Part shown: piece after piece, positions 51,877-60,785 of the stretch
Layout: every line of letters begins with the position of its first letter
How positions within the stretch are numbered: the stretch's first letter is position 1
From: Ferrovibrio sp965278975
GTDB lineage: Bacteria > Pseudomonadota > Alphaproteobacteria > Ferrovibrionales > Ferrovibrionaceae
Assembly: GCF_965278975.1 (NCBI RefSeq)
Contig: NZ_OZ257126.1
Coordinates: 2,170,001 to 2,234,000, forward strand
Length of the DNA stretch: 64,000 nucleotides
Direction of reading: 5' to 3'
The notes under the pieces: model-generated
What the model was told of the DNA's origin: nothing
The model's input: the letters and a program-made list of their open reading frames with translations, nothing else
The model's database searches: none
Made by a program: the position numbers and the translations under genes

Positions 51877-52608
51877 TCAGTTCTTCTGCAGAATTACAAC
51901 GGACTGGCCAAACGTGCCCATGCCGCTTTCCCTCTTGCCATTGTCGTAGACGATATCCTGTCGCAGCGGAATGGTCGGTTTATCGCCATCAAGGAAGGAG
52001 GCCACGGTGAAGCCGAGATGGGTGGCGAAGCTTTCGATCGCGTTGCGATCAAGAAACACATTGAGTGGCCGGGGCAGATCGGCTTTTGAATTGGCTACAG
52101 TGGCCGCGAATACCGCCCAATGAGAAGGGATGTGGAATTCGAGAAAGGAAGCAATCACTTTTCCACCCGGCTTGAGGACACGAGCGGCTTCTTCCAGATA
52201 CTGGAAGCTCTCTTCGTGCAGCAGATGCGTCAGTACGGAAAAGAAGGTGACAAAGTCGGCAGTATTGTTCTGCTCCGGAATCTTGAGGCCATCGGCAACA
52301 GCAAAACGGTAATGCTTTGGGTTCTTCCTGATGGCGTATTTGATCAGGTCCTCGACCACATCAATGCCGAGATAGCGGATATTTGTGCGTCTGCTGAGGC
52401 AGGCGGCGGTGCGGCCACTGCCACAGCCGACATCGATCAGGTAGTCGCCTCCCTTCATGCCGGCCATGGCCAGCAATTCAGTATGCAGGATGCCGGTCGC
52501 TTCATAGTTTCCACCAACCGCCAGGGCCATGGCGGTGTCGATATCATGCTGCCGAAGCAGGTCGGCGACATATTTTTTATAATCGACCGTAAAATGGAAT
52601 TGCCGCAC
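51877..52608 (-). CDS. Class I SAM-dependent methyltransferase
   Basis: The ~243-residue protein has LIDVGCGSGRTAACLS, YLGIDVVEDLI and VARVLKPGGKVIASF-like motifs of UbiE-type methyltransferases, and no membrane segment. I chose the GTG at 52608 because AAGGGA lies 7 bases upstream; the open frame extends back to a TTG at 52647 with no ribosome site. It is the first gene of the minus-strand glycan operon. The acceptor is unknown, and a sugar hydroxyl or carboxyl is likely from context. Confidence 0.85.
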   Translation of the reverse strand: MRQFHFTVDYKKYVADLLRQHDIDTAMALAVGGNYEATGILHTELLAMAGMKGGDYLIDVGCGSGRTAACLSRRTNIRYLGIDVVEDLIKYAIRKNPKHYRFAVADGLKIPEQNNTADFVTFFSVLTHLLHEESFQYLEEAARVLKPGGKVIASFLEFHIPSHWAVFAATVANSKADLPRPLNVFLDRNAIESFATHLGFTVASFLDGDKPTIPLRQDIVYDNGKRESGMGTFGQSVVILQKN

Positions 52609-52989
52609 TTTGCATCCCTTAGTGATCGTGCAATCGGCAGGGCGCAACGGACCTAACCGGTTTGAACAAGCCTCGCCCTCGACCTCTATTCTCTGTAGAG
52701 CCTGATGCAGCGCAAGGTCAATCAGCAGCCCCGGTCTACCGGCAGACAGCGGCGAATAAATCAGGGTACATGGCTCCTTGCGGCCGGTGATCCGAAGGGC
52801 TGCCGGCCCGGTTGCGGCTTTAACGCCAGTTGGCGGCTGGTATAATTACATATAAATTATGTTGAAATGACTGCATAACCAGTCCTGCCCTTACCGGCTG
52901 CGCCCAGTCAAGTCCTTGGCAGTGATGACAGTCCTGGCAAAATATGGCTAATTTCCCTAAGTGCTTCAGGCCCAAAGAGGATGAGCCGT
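52609..52989. other. Divergent intergenic region of the glycan locus
   Basis: The gap between the divergent methyltransferase and dioxygenase starts contains a CGCCA-GT-TGGCG dyad at 52824-52835, a TATAAT at 52841-52846 and a strongly AT-rich stretch to 52870. The best -35 match is not correctly spaced, so I do not call a defined promoter. No gene is seen; the region 52650-52800 looks GC-rich without coding features. Confidence 0.45.
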
Positions 52990-54087
52990 ATGATGATGGG
53001 ACATAATACTGGCGCAATGCCGCAGGAGCAGCTTGCCGCCAATCCGCTGCCGGGTATTCCCGCCATCGACTCGCCGTTTTTCGACCGCCTGTTCGCAGAC
53101 TGCGATGCAGAGACGCTGGCGCAGGCCCGCTCGCTCCGCGACAACGGCTATGTCGTGATCGATTTCCCCGACAAGGACTTTGCCGCCAGGGCCGAGCGTA
53201 TCAAGGCTGATCTCAGGCCGCGCTATGATATCGAGGGGTGGAAGCGTTCCGGCTGGCAGGCTGGACAAGGTCTGAGAGTCCAGGATGCCTGGCAGTTTAA
53301 CGATGACGTAAAATCACTTGCCACCAACCCGACTATTCTTGCGTTGCTGCAGCGTTTCTATGGCCGCCGACCCGTGCCATTCCAGACCCTGAATTTCCCC
53401 GTTGGTACGCAGCAATTGCCGCATTCCGACATGTTGCATTTCAATAGCGTACCGGCACATTTTGTGGTTGGGGTGTGGCTGGCGCTCGAAGATACAGACG
53501 AGAATAACGGTGCCTTGGAATATTACCCCGGCTCGCACAAGCTGCCGGTCTGCACGAATGAACACACCGGCATATGCGCATCCGCGCAGCCGAACCGGGC
53601 CGGGCATTACACCCATCTGGAGCGGGTGTGGCAGGAACTGATCCAGGCTGGAAACTTCGAGCGGAAGATCTTCCGCGCCAAGAAGGGGCAGGCACTGATT
53701 TGGGTCGGTAATCTGCTGCATGGCGGCAGCAAGCAGCGTGACCCGGAGCGGACCCGCTGGAGCCAGGTGACGCATTACTATTTCGAGAATTGCTCCTATT
53801 ACAGCCCGGTCCTGTCGGATCCGGCATTCGGCCAGATGGATTTTCGTACCATCGTCAACCTGCAGAATGGCAAAGTTGAGCCCAACATGTATTCCGGCCT
53901 GCCGGTGCCGAACAGCCATATCCAGCAGGTCAAATTGCAGGCGACCAACGGCGGCGCGATGCTTCCGGCAGGGTTTGATCCGGCATTGTACCTGGCGGCG
54001 AATCCGGATGTGGCCAAAGCGGGTGCCGATCCGATCCAGCATTACCTGGTATTCGGCTCGCGTGAAGGCCGCCCGCTCCGCCCTTGA
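52990..54087 (+). CDS. Phytanoyl-CoA dioxygenase family protein with C-terminal NPDV motif domain
   Basis: The ~365-residue protein is a predicted Fe(II)/2-oxoglutarate oxygenase. LPHSDMLHFN supplies the His-x-Asp pair, LLHGGSKQRDPERTRWS the distal His and the 2-oxoglutarate Arg. The last ~40 residues (FDPALYLAANPDVAK... then HYLVFGSREGRPLR) form a small module also seen at the ends of RTX-type proteins and some glycosyltransferases. The ATG at 52990 is preferred because AAAGAGG lies 9 bases upstream; ATG 52981 abuts it. It may hydroxylate a sugar or lipid carrier. Confidence 0.82.
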   Translation: MMMGHNTGAMPQEQLAANPLPGIPAIDSPFFDRLFADCDAETLAQARSLRDNGYVVIDFPDKDFAARAERIKADLRPRYDIEGWKRSGWQAGQGLRVQDAWQFNDDVKSLATNPTILALLQRFYGRRPVPFQTLNFPVGTQQLPHSDMLHFNSVPAHFVVGVWLALEDTDENNGALEYYPGSHKLPVCTNEHTGICASAQPNRAGHYTHLERVWQELIQAGNFERKIFRAKKGQALIWVGNLLHGGSKQRDPERTRWSQVTHYYFENCSYYSPVLSDPAFGQMDFRTIVNLQNGKVEPNMYSGLPVPNSHIQQVKLQATNGGAMLPAGFDPALYLAANPDVAKAGADPIQHYLVFGSREGRPLRP

Positions 54088-54135
54088 TCGCTGCTGATAC
54101 GCTCTGGCGCTTAAGCAGTCCGCCACACCCCACGG

Positions 54136-56565
54136 TCAGGGCGTGGTCAGCCATTGCACATCTGCCCAGTAGGAATGGTCATAGCTGCCATTGCCAGCGG
54201 GGCCAAAGCCGGTGTCGAACACAATCCGTTCGCAGCAGCCATCCGGCAATGCCACCTTGGCGACATGCATGATACGATCGGCAGGATTCTGCGACGGCGC
54301 GACATGTTTTGTGAAAAGCGGCCGGCGGCTGCCATCGGCGGCAATGCCGATCAATGAGAAGGTGACGCCATCGCCCGGCGGTGTGGCGGTCCAGACTTCA
54401 CGGCGGATGCCAAAAGTCACTTCGACCGCGCGGCTGCCCGCGGGTACCCGCCGTTCTATCTGCGTCGGAGCATGGGCCAGCAAAACCTGCCGGCCATCTT
54501 CCGCCAGCAGGCGTACATAGAGGTTGCTCTGGCTCGTGGCAGCGCGCAGCTGCTTCAATTCGAACAGCCGGCGGGGCTCGCCCACAAGGGCGTTGCTGCG
54601 GTCGGCGGGGCCTGCAAGATCCAGCTTGCTGAACGTCACGCCAATAGTGTCGGCATAGAAAACGGTGTAGTTCGGTTCGACGGTGAAGGTGACCGACTTG
54701 ACTGCCGACATTGCCCGCACCGGTGCATAGTCGGGTGACGTCAGCGCATGCAGATCGGCTACAGTCTCAACATAGGGCGATAGCAGGAAGCCCTGCCGCG
54801 CCAGTGGCGACACGACGCGGTGGCTGATCTTGCGGCCATCGGCCAGTTCCAGCGTCATCATGGTTGGCGGCACTTTGTAGAGAATAGATGCGATGCGTCC
54901 AAGCAGTGATAGCTTGATATCAAAGGCGGCCCACAGCAGATTGCCGCCAGGGTCGCCGGTGCCAAGCGGCTGGCCCCAGGTTGTTGCCGTTTGCCCGAGT
55001 GGGGTCAGGCTGTAGCTGCCAGGCTGTTTGGCTTTTTCCAGAATGGTGAATTCTGGCGATTGCAGCTCGGAAATCTTGTACCGCGTCAGCAGTTCCAGCC
55101 AGGAAAGCGGCTCATCGGCCAATGCATAGCGCCAATCGGTGACAAGCGAGCGGTAGAGAATGAAATCTGCGCTCTTGCCGGATTGGTAGTAGCGCAGATT
55201 GCGCTGGGTTTGCGCCTCGTTGAACACACTGAAGGTCTGGAATTCGGGCCGCGGCTGGTAATTCTGTCCGGTCAGGATGGGAATGGCGGCAAAATCCGGG
55301 AAACTGTCGACGCTGCCATTCAGGGGCGGCAGCTTCGCCTGACGTGTGATCTCCGTTTTCATGGCCTGGAAGCGGGCTTCCAATTCGCCATCCTTGCGCC
55401 GCACCATGTCCGCAATACGGCTGGTGCCATTGGCCAAGGCGGTGGTGACTGTGCCGATGGTAAGTGTCGGCATTTTCCAGGCGGCAATGGTTTGCAGGTT
55501 GCCGAGCGCCAGCAGGATCAGCAGGATGGTCGCCAGCAGCTTGCGCAGCGGCGAGAGCGACGTGCGGATCAGCAGCAGGATCGCAACCATCAACAGCACG
55601 GTGAAAGCGGTTGCCGCATAGCCGGCATGGGCATCATGCCGTGTGGTGCCATGCTTGAAGTTCATGAAACAGATCAGGCCAATGGTCAGCATTGCGGCGA
55701 CAGCTTCGAACCAGTGGCGCCGCTGCCATGTTGCCAGCATGACAATGCCTGCCACGGCCAGGGAAGCGAGCACCATGTATCCGGCCTGCAGGAGCAATCC
55801 TGGTTCGTCGTAGCCCAGCACCTGGGCGAAGCCGAAATTCGATGCAGCATCCAACGAAGAAGAAAACCACGGCAGAATATTGCCAAAGCTCTGACCAGCA
55901 GCCAGCCAGGCCGCCAGGAATGAAGCTGTAGCGACCAGAAAGACGACAGGGATCTGGCGGCGGATTACTATTTCAACAAACCCGATGGCACAGGAGACGC
56001 TGAGGAACAGCGCGAAAAAATAGAATTTCAGCGGGGCGGCAATACCGATGGCAACGGCCAGCAGCAATGTGGTGAGCGAAGGGCGCGGGCCGTCATCGAG
56101 AATGAAAAAGGACAGCAGCAGGAAAGCATAGTAGATCGTGAAGCGGATATCGGTCGGGCCGCCGAGATACCAGATGCCAATGCAGAGCAGCAGCAAGCCT
56201 AGCGGCCAGATCGACCAGTTCTGCTTTTCCATCGCCCAGAGCAGCAGCCGCCATGATGCCATGCCGCTGATCACGGCCAGCAGGATGCGTGTACCGAGCA
56301 GGGTTTCGTAGAGGCCTGGATAATAGAAATTGTACATCAGGAACGCACTCGGGCCGTATGGGAAGGCAATGTCTATGCCCCATTGCCGGCCGCGTGCTAC
56401 CGCGTCAAACACGCCTGCGAACCCGGAATAGTCGACGCCGAGTGTCGCCAAATTGCCCGGCAGTACATAGGGCGACCAGGGAACGAAAACCCAGAGATGA
56501 GCCACCAGCAAGATGGCGAGCCAGATTCTGCTCGATGCTGTTTGGGTCTTGTCGTTGAACATCAA
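54136..56565 (-). CDS. Large polytopic membrane protein with C-terminal soluble domain
   Basis: The 809-residue protein has roughly eleven to twelve predicted membrane helices in its first ~400 residues. A mostly soluble, beta-rich region of about 400 residues follows. The first periplasmic loop has GVDYSGFAG and GIDIAFPYGPS, a pattern shared with the 62282 protein. GT-C glycosyltransferases have this layout (acidic first loop, many helices, C-terminal soluble domain), but no family signature is certain. It is 109 bp downstream of the flippase-like gene on the same strand. Confidence 0.7.
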   Translation of the reverse strand: MMFNDKTQTASSRIWLAILLVAHLWVFVPWSPYVLPGNLATLGVDYSGFAGVFDAVARGRQWGIDIAFPYGPSAFLMYNFYYPGLYETLLGTRILLAVISGMASWRLLLWAMEKQNWSIWPLGLLLLCIGIWYLGGPTDIRFTIYYAFLLLSFFILDDGPRPSLTTLLLAVAIGIAAPLKFYFFALFLSVSCAIGFVEIVIRRQIPVVFLVATASFLAAWLAAGQSFGNILPWFSSSLDAASNFGFAQVLGYDEPGLLLQAGYMVLASLAVAGIVMLATWQRRHWFEAVAAMLTIGLICFMNFKHGTTRHDAHAGYAATAFTVLLMVAILLLIRTSLSPLRKLLATILLILLALGNLQTIAAWKMPTLTIGTVTTALANGTSRIADMVRRKDGELEARFQAMKTEITRQAKLPPLNGSVDSFPDFAAIPILTGQNYQPRPEFQTFSVFNEAQTQRNLRYYQSGKSADFILYRSLVTDWRYALADEPLSWLELLTRYKISELQSPEFTILEKAKQPGSYSLTPLGQTATTWGQPLGTGDPGGNLLWAAFDIKLSLLGRIASILYKVPPTMMTLELADGRKISHRVVSPLARQGFLLSPYVETVADLHALTSPDYAPVRAMSAVKSVTFTVEPNYTVFYADTIGVTFSKLDLAGPADRSNALVGEPRRLFELKQLRAATSQSNLYVRLLAEDGRQVLLAHAPTQIERRVPAGSRAVEVTFGIRREVWTATPPGDGVTFSLIGIAADGSRRPLFTKHVAPSQNPADRIMHVAKVALPDGCCERIVFDTGFGPAGNGSYDHSYWADVQWLTTP

Positions 56566-56674
56566 CCGATCCCCATAAAAATGCTTCTGGCGACCCCTGC
56601 GCGACCGGGGCCAGATTTTGCCATCATGGATATAGCAGATTTATCGTCCCCGGCCACGGATGGGCAGGGTATCC

Positions 56675-57625
56675 CTAGGGGCTGGGAGCTTCCGTTTTCC
56701 GTTTCATAGCCAGCCAGGTGACCAGGCCTGGCAAGGCAATAAAGGTGTTGAGCACCCCAAACAGGATCGATACCGGCAGGACGGCTTCCGGTGGGGCGCC
56801 AATCAGGCCGAACAGGCTGACCAGGATCACTTCTCTGACCCCCCAGCCTCCGATGCTGATCGGCAGCAGGCCGGCAAGTGTGGCTACCGGCATGATGAAC
56901 AGCACGGCCCAATAGCTTAGGGACAGGTCGAAGGCGGCGGCCAGACGCCAGATCAGCAGGGCCTGAATTGTCTGCATCAGCAGGGAGAGGGCCAGGCCGG
57001 GCAGCATATTGGCCGGGTTGAAAGTGGCTTTGCGCAGAAAGCCGGCGGCGGTCTTCAGATTGTCGATCAGCCTGTGCCGCCGGATCATCCCGGGCAGCCA
57101 TGCGGCGGCCAGGTCCAGGGTGGCGACAACCAGCCAGCCGGTGATACCCCCCAGGAAAAGCAGTGCCACCGCGCCGGAAACCAGGCGATCCTCGATGCTG
57201 TAGAGCAACCAGGGTATGGCGGCGCCCAGGGTCAGGATGGTAGCCAGAAAGCCCTGCAGCCGGTCTGCCAGGGTGACGGCGAGGCTTTCTGTAAAGTGAA
57301 AGCCGTAGCGGCGCAAATAGACCACCCGTACTACATCGCCGGCCATTACCGATGGCAGTGTCTGGCTGAAGAAGGCGCCGGTCCAGGTCAATTGCAGCAC
57401 GCTGGGGAAGGGAATCCGGCTATGCAGGTTCAGCAGCCGATAATAGCGAAAGGCCTGCATCGGGATGGTGGCGAAGAACAGGGCGAAGGGCAGTGCCAGC
57501 AGCGAAAAATCAAGGCTCTGCACGCGGCTGAAAAAATCCTGGTTGCCGATTTTATAGAATAAATAACCTACGAGAGATGCGGATACTGTTATCTTTAAGA
57601 AAAAAGTGATTCTATACTTGAGCAT
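56675..57625 (-). CDS. YbhN/AglD-type flippase-like (LPG synthase TM region) membrane protein
   Basis: The 316-residue protein has about eight membrane helices, with the conserved MQAFRYYRLL, QTLPSVMAGDVVRVVYLRRYG and PISIGGWGVREVILVSLFGL segments of the UPF0104/lysylphosphatidylglycerol synthase transmembrane family. It lacks the soluble MprF synthase domain. Homologues near glycosyltransferases are proposed to move lipid-linked sugars across the membrane. Its setting with a DPM1-like enzyme fits that role, which is inference. Confidence 0.88.
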   Translation of the reverse strand: MLKYRITFFLKITVSASLVGYLFYKIGNQDFFSRVQSLDFSLLALPFALFFATIPMQAFRYYRLLNLHSRIPFPSVLQLTWTGAFFSQTLPSVMAGDVVRVVYLRRYGFHFTESLAVTLADRLQGFLATILTLGAAIPWLLYSIEDRLVSGAVALLFLGGITGWLVVATLDLAAAWLPGMIRRHRLIDNLKTAAGFLRKATFNPANMLPGLALSLLMQTIQALLIWRLAAAFDLSLSYWAVLFIMPVATLAGLLPISIGGWGVREVILVSLFGLIGAPPEAVLPVSILFGVLNTFIALPGLVTWLAMKRKTEAPSP

Positions 57626-57697
57626 GCGGGGTTGATTTTCATGAATTATTCTCAGTCAGCCCGCAATGTATATATCGCAGGCCGGTAGTGCAACTGG

Positions 57698-57726
57698 TTG
57701 ACTTTATGCCCCCCCGGAAGCATAGA
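57698..57726 (+). promoter_or_regulatory. Possible promoter for the C-methyltransferase operon
   Basis: TTGACT at 57698-57703 is followed after 17 bp by CATAGA at 57721-57726. The -35 box is good and the spacing ideal, but the -10 matches only half of consensus. It lies 58 bp before the methyltransferase ATG. Confidence 0.35.
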
Positions 57727-57783
57727 AAGCTCGCAAATAGTGCGGACTAATTGATCCGCTCCAGCGGAGCAGGCGCGGAATTC

Positions 57784-59010
57784 ATGACAGGGACACCGAA
57801 GATGGAGTGCAGGTGCTGCGGGTCGTCCCGGCTTGAGAAAGTATTGGATCTTGGGCAGCAGCCCTGGGGCAACCATTTCCTGCCGATGGCCGCTGAAGCT
57901 GTGGCTCCGGTCTACCCGCTGGACCTGCTGGTATGCACCGATTGCTGGATGGCCCAGATCAGCTACACCGTGCCGAAGGAAGTCATGTTCGTCGAGCATG
58001 ACTATGTTTCAGGCACGACCAAATCACTGCGCCGCCATTTCGAAGGTGTTGCTGAATTAATCAAGAATCGCGTTGCCTTTGGTGCCGGCGATTATGTGCT
58101 GGATATCGGCGGTAACGATGGCACCTTCCTGCAGAGCGTGCAGCATTTCGGCATCGATACGCTGAATGTCGAATCTGGCAGCCGCCAGGCGACATTGTCG
58201 CAGCAAGCGGGCGTGCCTACGCTTAATGCCTTCTTCAATGCGGAGACGGCAGCGGATATCCGCCGCGAGCGCGGGCCGGCCAAGGTGATTCACGGCTCGG
58301 GCGTGTTCTTCCATCTCGAAGAATTGCATTCCGTGTTCCGTGGCATCAAGGAACTGCTGGCGTCTGATGGTTTCGTCGTTGCTGAGTTCATCTATTTTCC
58401 GGGCATGATCGAAGGCATGGCCTTCGATCAGATCTATCACGAGCATCTGACCTATTACGCGATCACCACTTTTGACCGGTTGCTGGCCCGCCATGGCCTG
58501 AAGATCGTGGATGCCGAGCTGATGCCGATTCACGGTGGCAGCTGCATCGCCTGGATTACCCATGCCGATACGGTGCCGGAAAGCGCGGCCGTGGCGGCTT
58601 TGCGGCAGAAGGAGCAGGCGCTCGGGCTGGAGACGCTGGAGCTCTACCGTGGTTGGGCCGACAGGATTGCCGCGCTGCGCGACAAACTGGTGGCGCTGGT
58701 TCACGGGTTGCGCCGGCAGGGCCTTACCATTCACGCCCTTGGGGCGCCGGTGAAGGGGTCTACGATTTTGAATTACTGCGGCTTCACCACGGATGACATT
58801 GCCTGTGCCGTGGAGATCAATGAGTTGAAGGTCGGCAAGCGGGTGCCGGGTGCGGGATTGCCGGTATATCATCAGGATCGCGTTCCGCCGCCCGATGCCT
58901 ATCTGCTGCTGGCCTGGAATTTCCGTGAAGAGGCACTGGCGCGACTTGGTGATTTCCGCGCCAAGGGCGGCAAGATCATCGTGCCGCTGCCTGCCCCTGA
59001 GATCATCTGA
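57784..59010 (+). CDS. Sugar C-methyltransferase (NovU/TylC3-type)
   Basis: The 408-residue protein matches the length of sugar 3-C-methyltransferases and has their three parts. These are an N-terminal zinc site (CRCC with CTDC), a SAM domain (VLDIGGNDGTFL) with YHEHLTYYA, the His/Glu region of the active site, and a C-terminal SAM-associated Rossmann-like domain (GAPVKGSTILNYCG). These enzymes methylate a 4-keto-deoxysugar nucleotide at C3, giving branched sugars. Start ATG 57784 begins at the zinc region; a TTG at 57751 would extend it by 11 residues. It is first in a five-gene plus-strand operon. Confidence 0.9.
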   Translation: MTGTPKMECRCCGSSRLEKVLDLGQQPWGNHFLPMAAEAVAPVYPLDLLVCTDCWMAQISYTVPKEVMFVEHDYVSGTTKSLRRHFEGVAELIKNRVAFGAGDYVLDIGGNDGTFLQSVQHFGIDTLNVESGSRQATLSQQAGVPTLNAFFNAETAADIRRERGPAKVIHGSGVFFHLEELHSVFRGIKELLASDGFVVAEFIYFPGMIEGMAFDQIYHEHLTYYAITTFDRLLARHGLKIVDAELMPIHGGSCIAWITHADTVPESAAVAALRQKEQALGLETLELYRGWADRIAALRDKLVALVHGLRRQGLTIHALGAPVKGSTILNYCGFTTDDIACAVEINELKVGKRVPGAGLPVYHQDRVPPPDAYLLLAWNFREEALARLGDFRAKGGKIIVPLPAPEII

Positions 59011-59027
59011 CCCGGAAACAGCCCGCC

Positions 59028-59966
59028 ATGCCGAATGCCATAGTCACAGGGGCCACGGGTTTTCTCGGCACAGCTTTGCTGCGCCGCCTGCGGGCCGATG
59101 GCTGGAACGTATTGGCGTTGTCGTCGCGGGATGCGGATTTGCGCGATAGCCGCTCGCTGGATCGCTTCAACGACAGCAAGTTCGATCGCATTTTCCACTT
59201 GGCGGCCTGGACGCAGGCCGGTGATTTCTGCCTCTATCATCCCGGCGAGCAGTGGATCATCAACCAGCAGATCAATACCACGGTGCTGGCCTGGTGGCAG
59301 GCACGGCAGCCGCAAGCAAAGCTGGTTTCCATAGGCACGAGCTGTGTCTACGAGGAAGGCAGGGACCTGCGCGAGGAAAATTACTTACGCGGCGAGCCGA
59401 TTGCTGACCTTTACACCTATGCCATGACCAAGCGCATGCTGCTGATCGGGCAGCAGAGTCTGGCGCGGCAATATGGCTTGAAATACCTCACCGTGGTGCC
59501 ATCGACGCTATATGGGCCGGATTACCATATCGGCACCAAGCAGATGCATTTCATTTTCGATGTGGCCTGGAAGATTCTCGGCCTCAAGCATTGCGGCACG
59601 CCGGCAGTGCTGTGGGGCGATGGTCATCAGCGCCGCGAACTGATCTTCATCGATGACTTTATCGACGCGATGATGGCACTGGATGCCGTTGCGGAGAATG
59701 ATGTCGTCAATATCGGTGGTGGCGAGGATCATTCGATACGGGAATTCGCCGGTTTCATCTGCTCGGCCATCGGCCTTGCTCCGGATGCGATCCAGTATGA
59801 TACGTCGCGCTATGTCGGCGCGAAGTCCAAGATGCTGAATATCGAACACCTGCAGTCTCTGCTGCCGCAACGCCAGCGCACCTCCCTCGCCGAGGGCATG
59901 CGGATAACCCTGGAATGGCTGGAGCCGCGGTTTCTCGCCATGCAGCAATCGAAACCCACTTCATGA
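59028..59966 (+). CDS. NAD(P)-dependent sugar reductase/epimerase, GDP-fucose synthase-like SDR
   Basis: The 312-residue SDR has VTGATGFLGTALL for cofactor binding, IGTSCVYEEG with the catalytic Ser, and YAMTKRMLL with Tyr and Lys. The spacing and the YAMTK sequence resemble GDP-L-fucose synthase and related 4-keto-sugar epimerase-reductases. It follows the C-methyltransferase after 17 bp, so it probably reduces the methylated 4-keto sugar. The nucleotide is not determined, but GDP would fit the hddC product. Confidence 0.85.
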   Translation: MPNAIVTGATGFLGTALLRRLRADGWNVLALSSRDADLRDSRSLDRFNDSKFDRIFHLAAWTQAGDFCLYHPGEQWIINQQINTTVLAWWQARQPQAKLVSIGTSCVYEEGRDLREENYLRGEPIADLYTYAMTKRMLLIGQQSLARQYGLKYLTVVPSTLYGPDYHIGTKQMHFIFDVAWKILGLKHCGTPAVLWGDGHQRRELIFIDDFIDAMMALDAVAENDVVNIGGGEDHSIREFAGFICSAIGLAPDAIQYDTSRYVGAKSKMLNIEHLQSLLPQRQRTSLAEGMRITLEWLEPRFLAMQQSKPTS

Positions 59967-59978
59967 CGACGGTCCGCC

Positions 59979-60746
59979 ATGCCATCTGAGGGCAACATTG
60001 CCGTGTCCGACCCGCGCACAGGCATATTGAGCCAGCCGGTCTCGATCCTGATGCCGGTGTATAACGAGCAGGACATCATACGGCATGTGCTGGATGAATG
60101 GATCCGCGAGGTGATGGTATTCCTGCCTGCTGGTAGTGAACTGGTGCTTGACGATTGCTCAAACGATGGCACCGAAGTGATTCTCGCCGAAATGGCCCGC
60201 GAATATCCATTTCTGCGGATCAATACTTCGCAGAAAGACGGCTTTGCCAAGGCGGCGCGGCGGCTTTATACGCTGGCTGCCTGCCCGCTGATTTTTTTCA
60301 CCGATTCCGATGGTCAGTATGTGCCCAGCGACTTCTGGCTCGATGCCGCAAGGATGCGCGAGGCCGATATGGTGCACGGTTACAAGGCCAGCCGTTCCGA
60401 CCCGTTCTATCGCGTCATCTCATCTCGGATCTTCAATATGGTGGTGCGGCTGATGTTCGGCATCAGCGGCAGCGATATCAATTCGGCATTCCGCTTGATG
60501 CGCCGGGAATTGATCGAGGACCAGCTACCGGCCACCCATTGCATGCCGATGCTGATCAATGCCGAACTGTATGTGCGGGCCAAATGGGCTGGCTACAGGA
60601 TCGTTGATATTCCAATTCAGCACCGCGAGCGTCCATTCGGGCCGAGCAAAAGCCTGCCGTTCAAGACTTTCTTCTGGCATGGCTGGCGGGCTTTCCTGGG
60701 GGCGTTGGAGCTGCGTGCCGAATTGCGAGGGATCAAGCGCAAATAA
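59979..60746 (+). CDS. GT2 glycosyltransferase, DPM1-like
   Basis: The 255-residue protein begins its GT2 domain with VSILMPVYNEQDIIRHVL, then LDDCSNDGT, and FFTDSDGQYVPSDFW with the metal-binding DSDGQ. These features match dolichyl/polyprenyl-phosphate sugar synthases. It lacks a C-terminal membrane domain, as in soluble DPM1 types. It would attach a sugar to undecaprenyl phosphate for transfer by membrane glycosyltransferases, for example the next two gene products. It is 12 bp after the SDR gene. Confidence 0.87.
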   Translation: MPSEGNIAVSDPRTGILSQPVSILMPVYNEQDIIRHVLDEWIREVMVFLPAGSELVLDDCSNDGTEVILAEMAREYPFLRINTSQKDGFAKAARRLYTLAACPLIFFTDSDGQYVPSDFWLDAARMREADMVHGYKASRSDPFYRVISSRIFNMVVRLMFGISGSDINSAFRLMRRELIEDQLPATHCMPMLINAELYVRAKWAGYRIVDIPIQHRERPFGPSKSLPFKTFFWHGWRAFLGALELRAELRGIKRK

Positions 60747-60785
60747 CGGACCCGCTGTAGCGCCAGGCGCCGGTAGGGTAGAAAT

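Noticed and set aside
52812..52846. TTGCGG with TATAAT as a promoter for the PhyH gene
   Set aside because: The boxes are 23 bp apart, too far for sigma70, so only the AT-rich region is noted.
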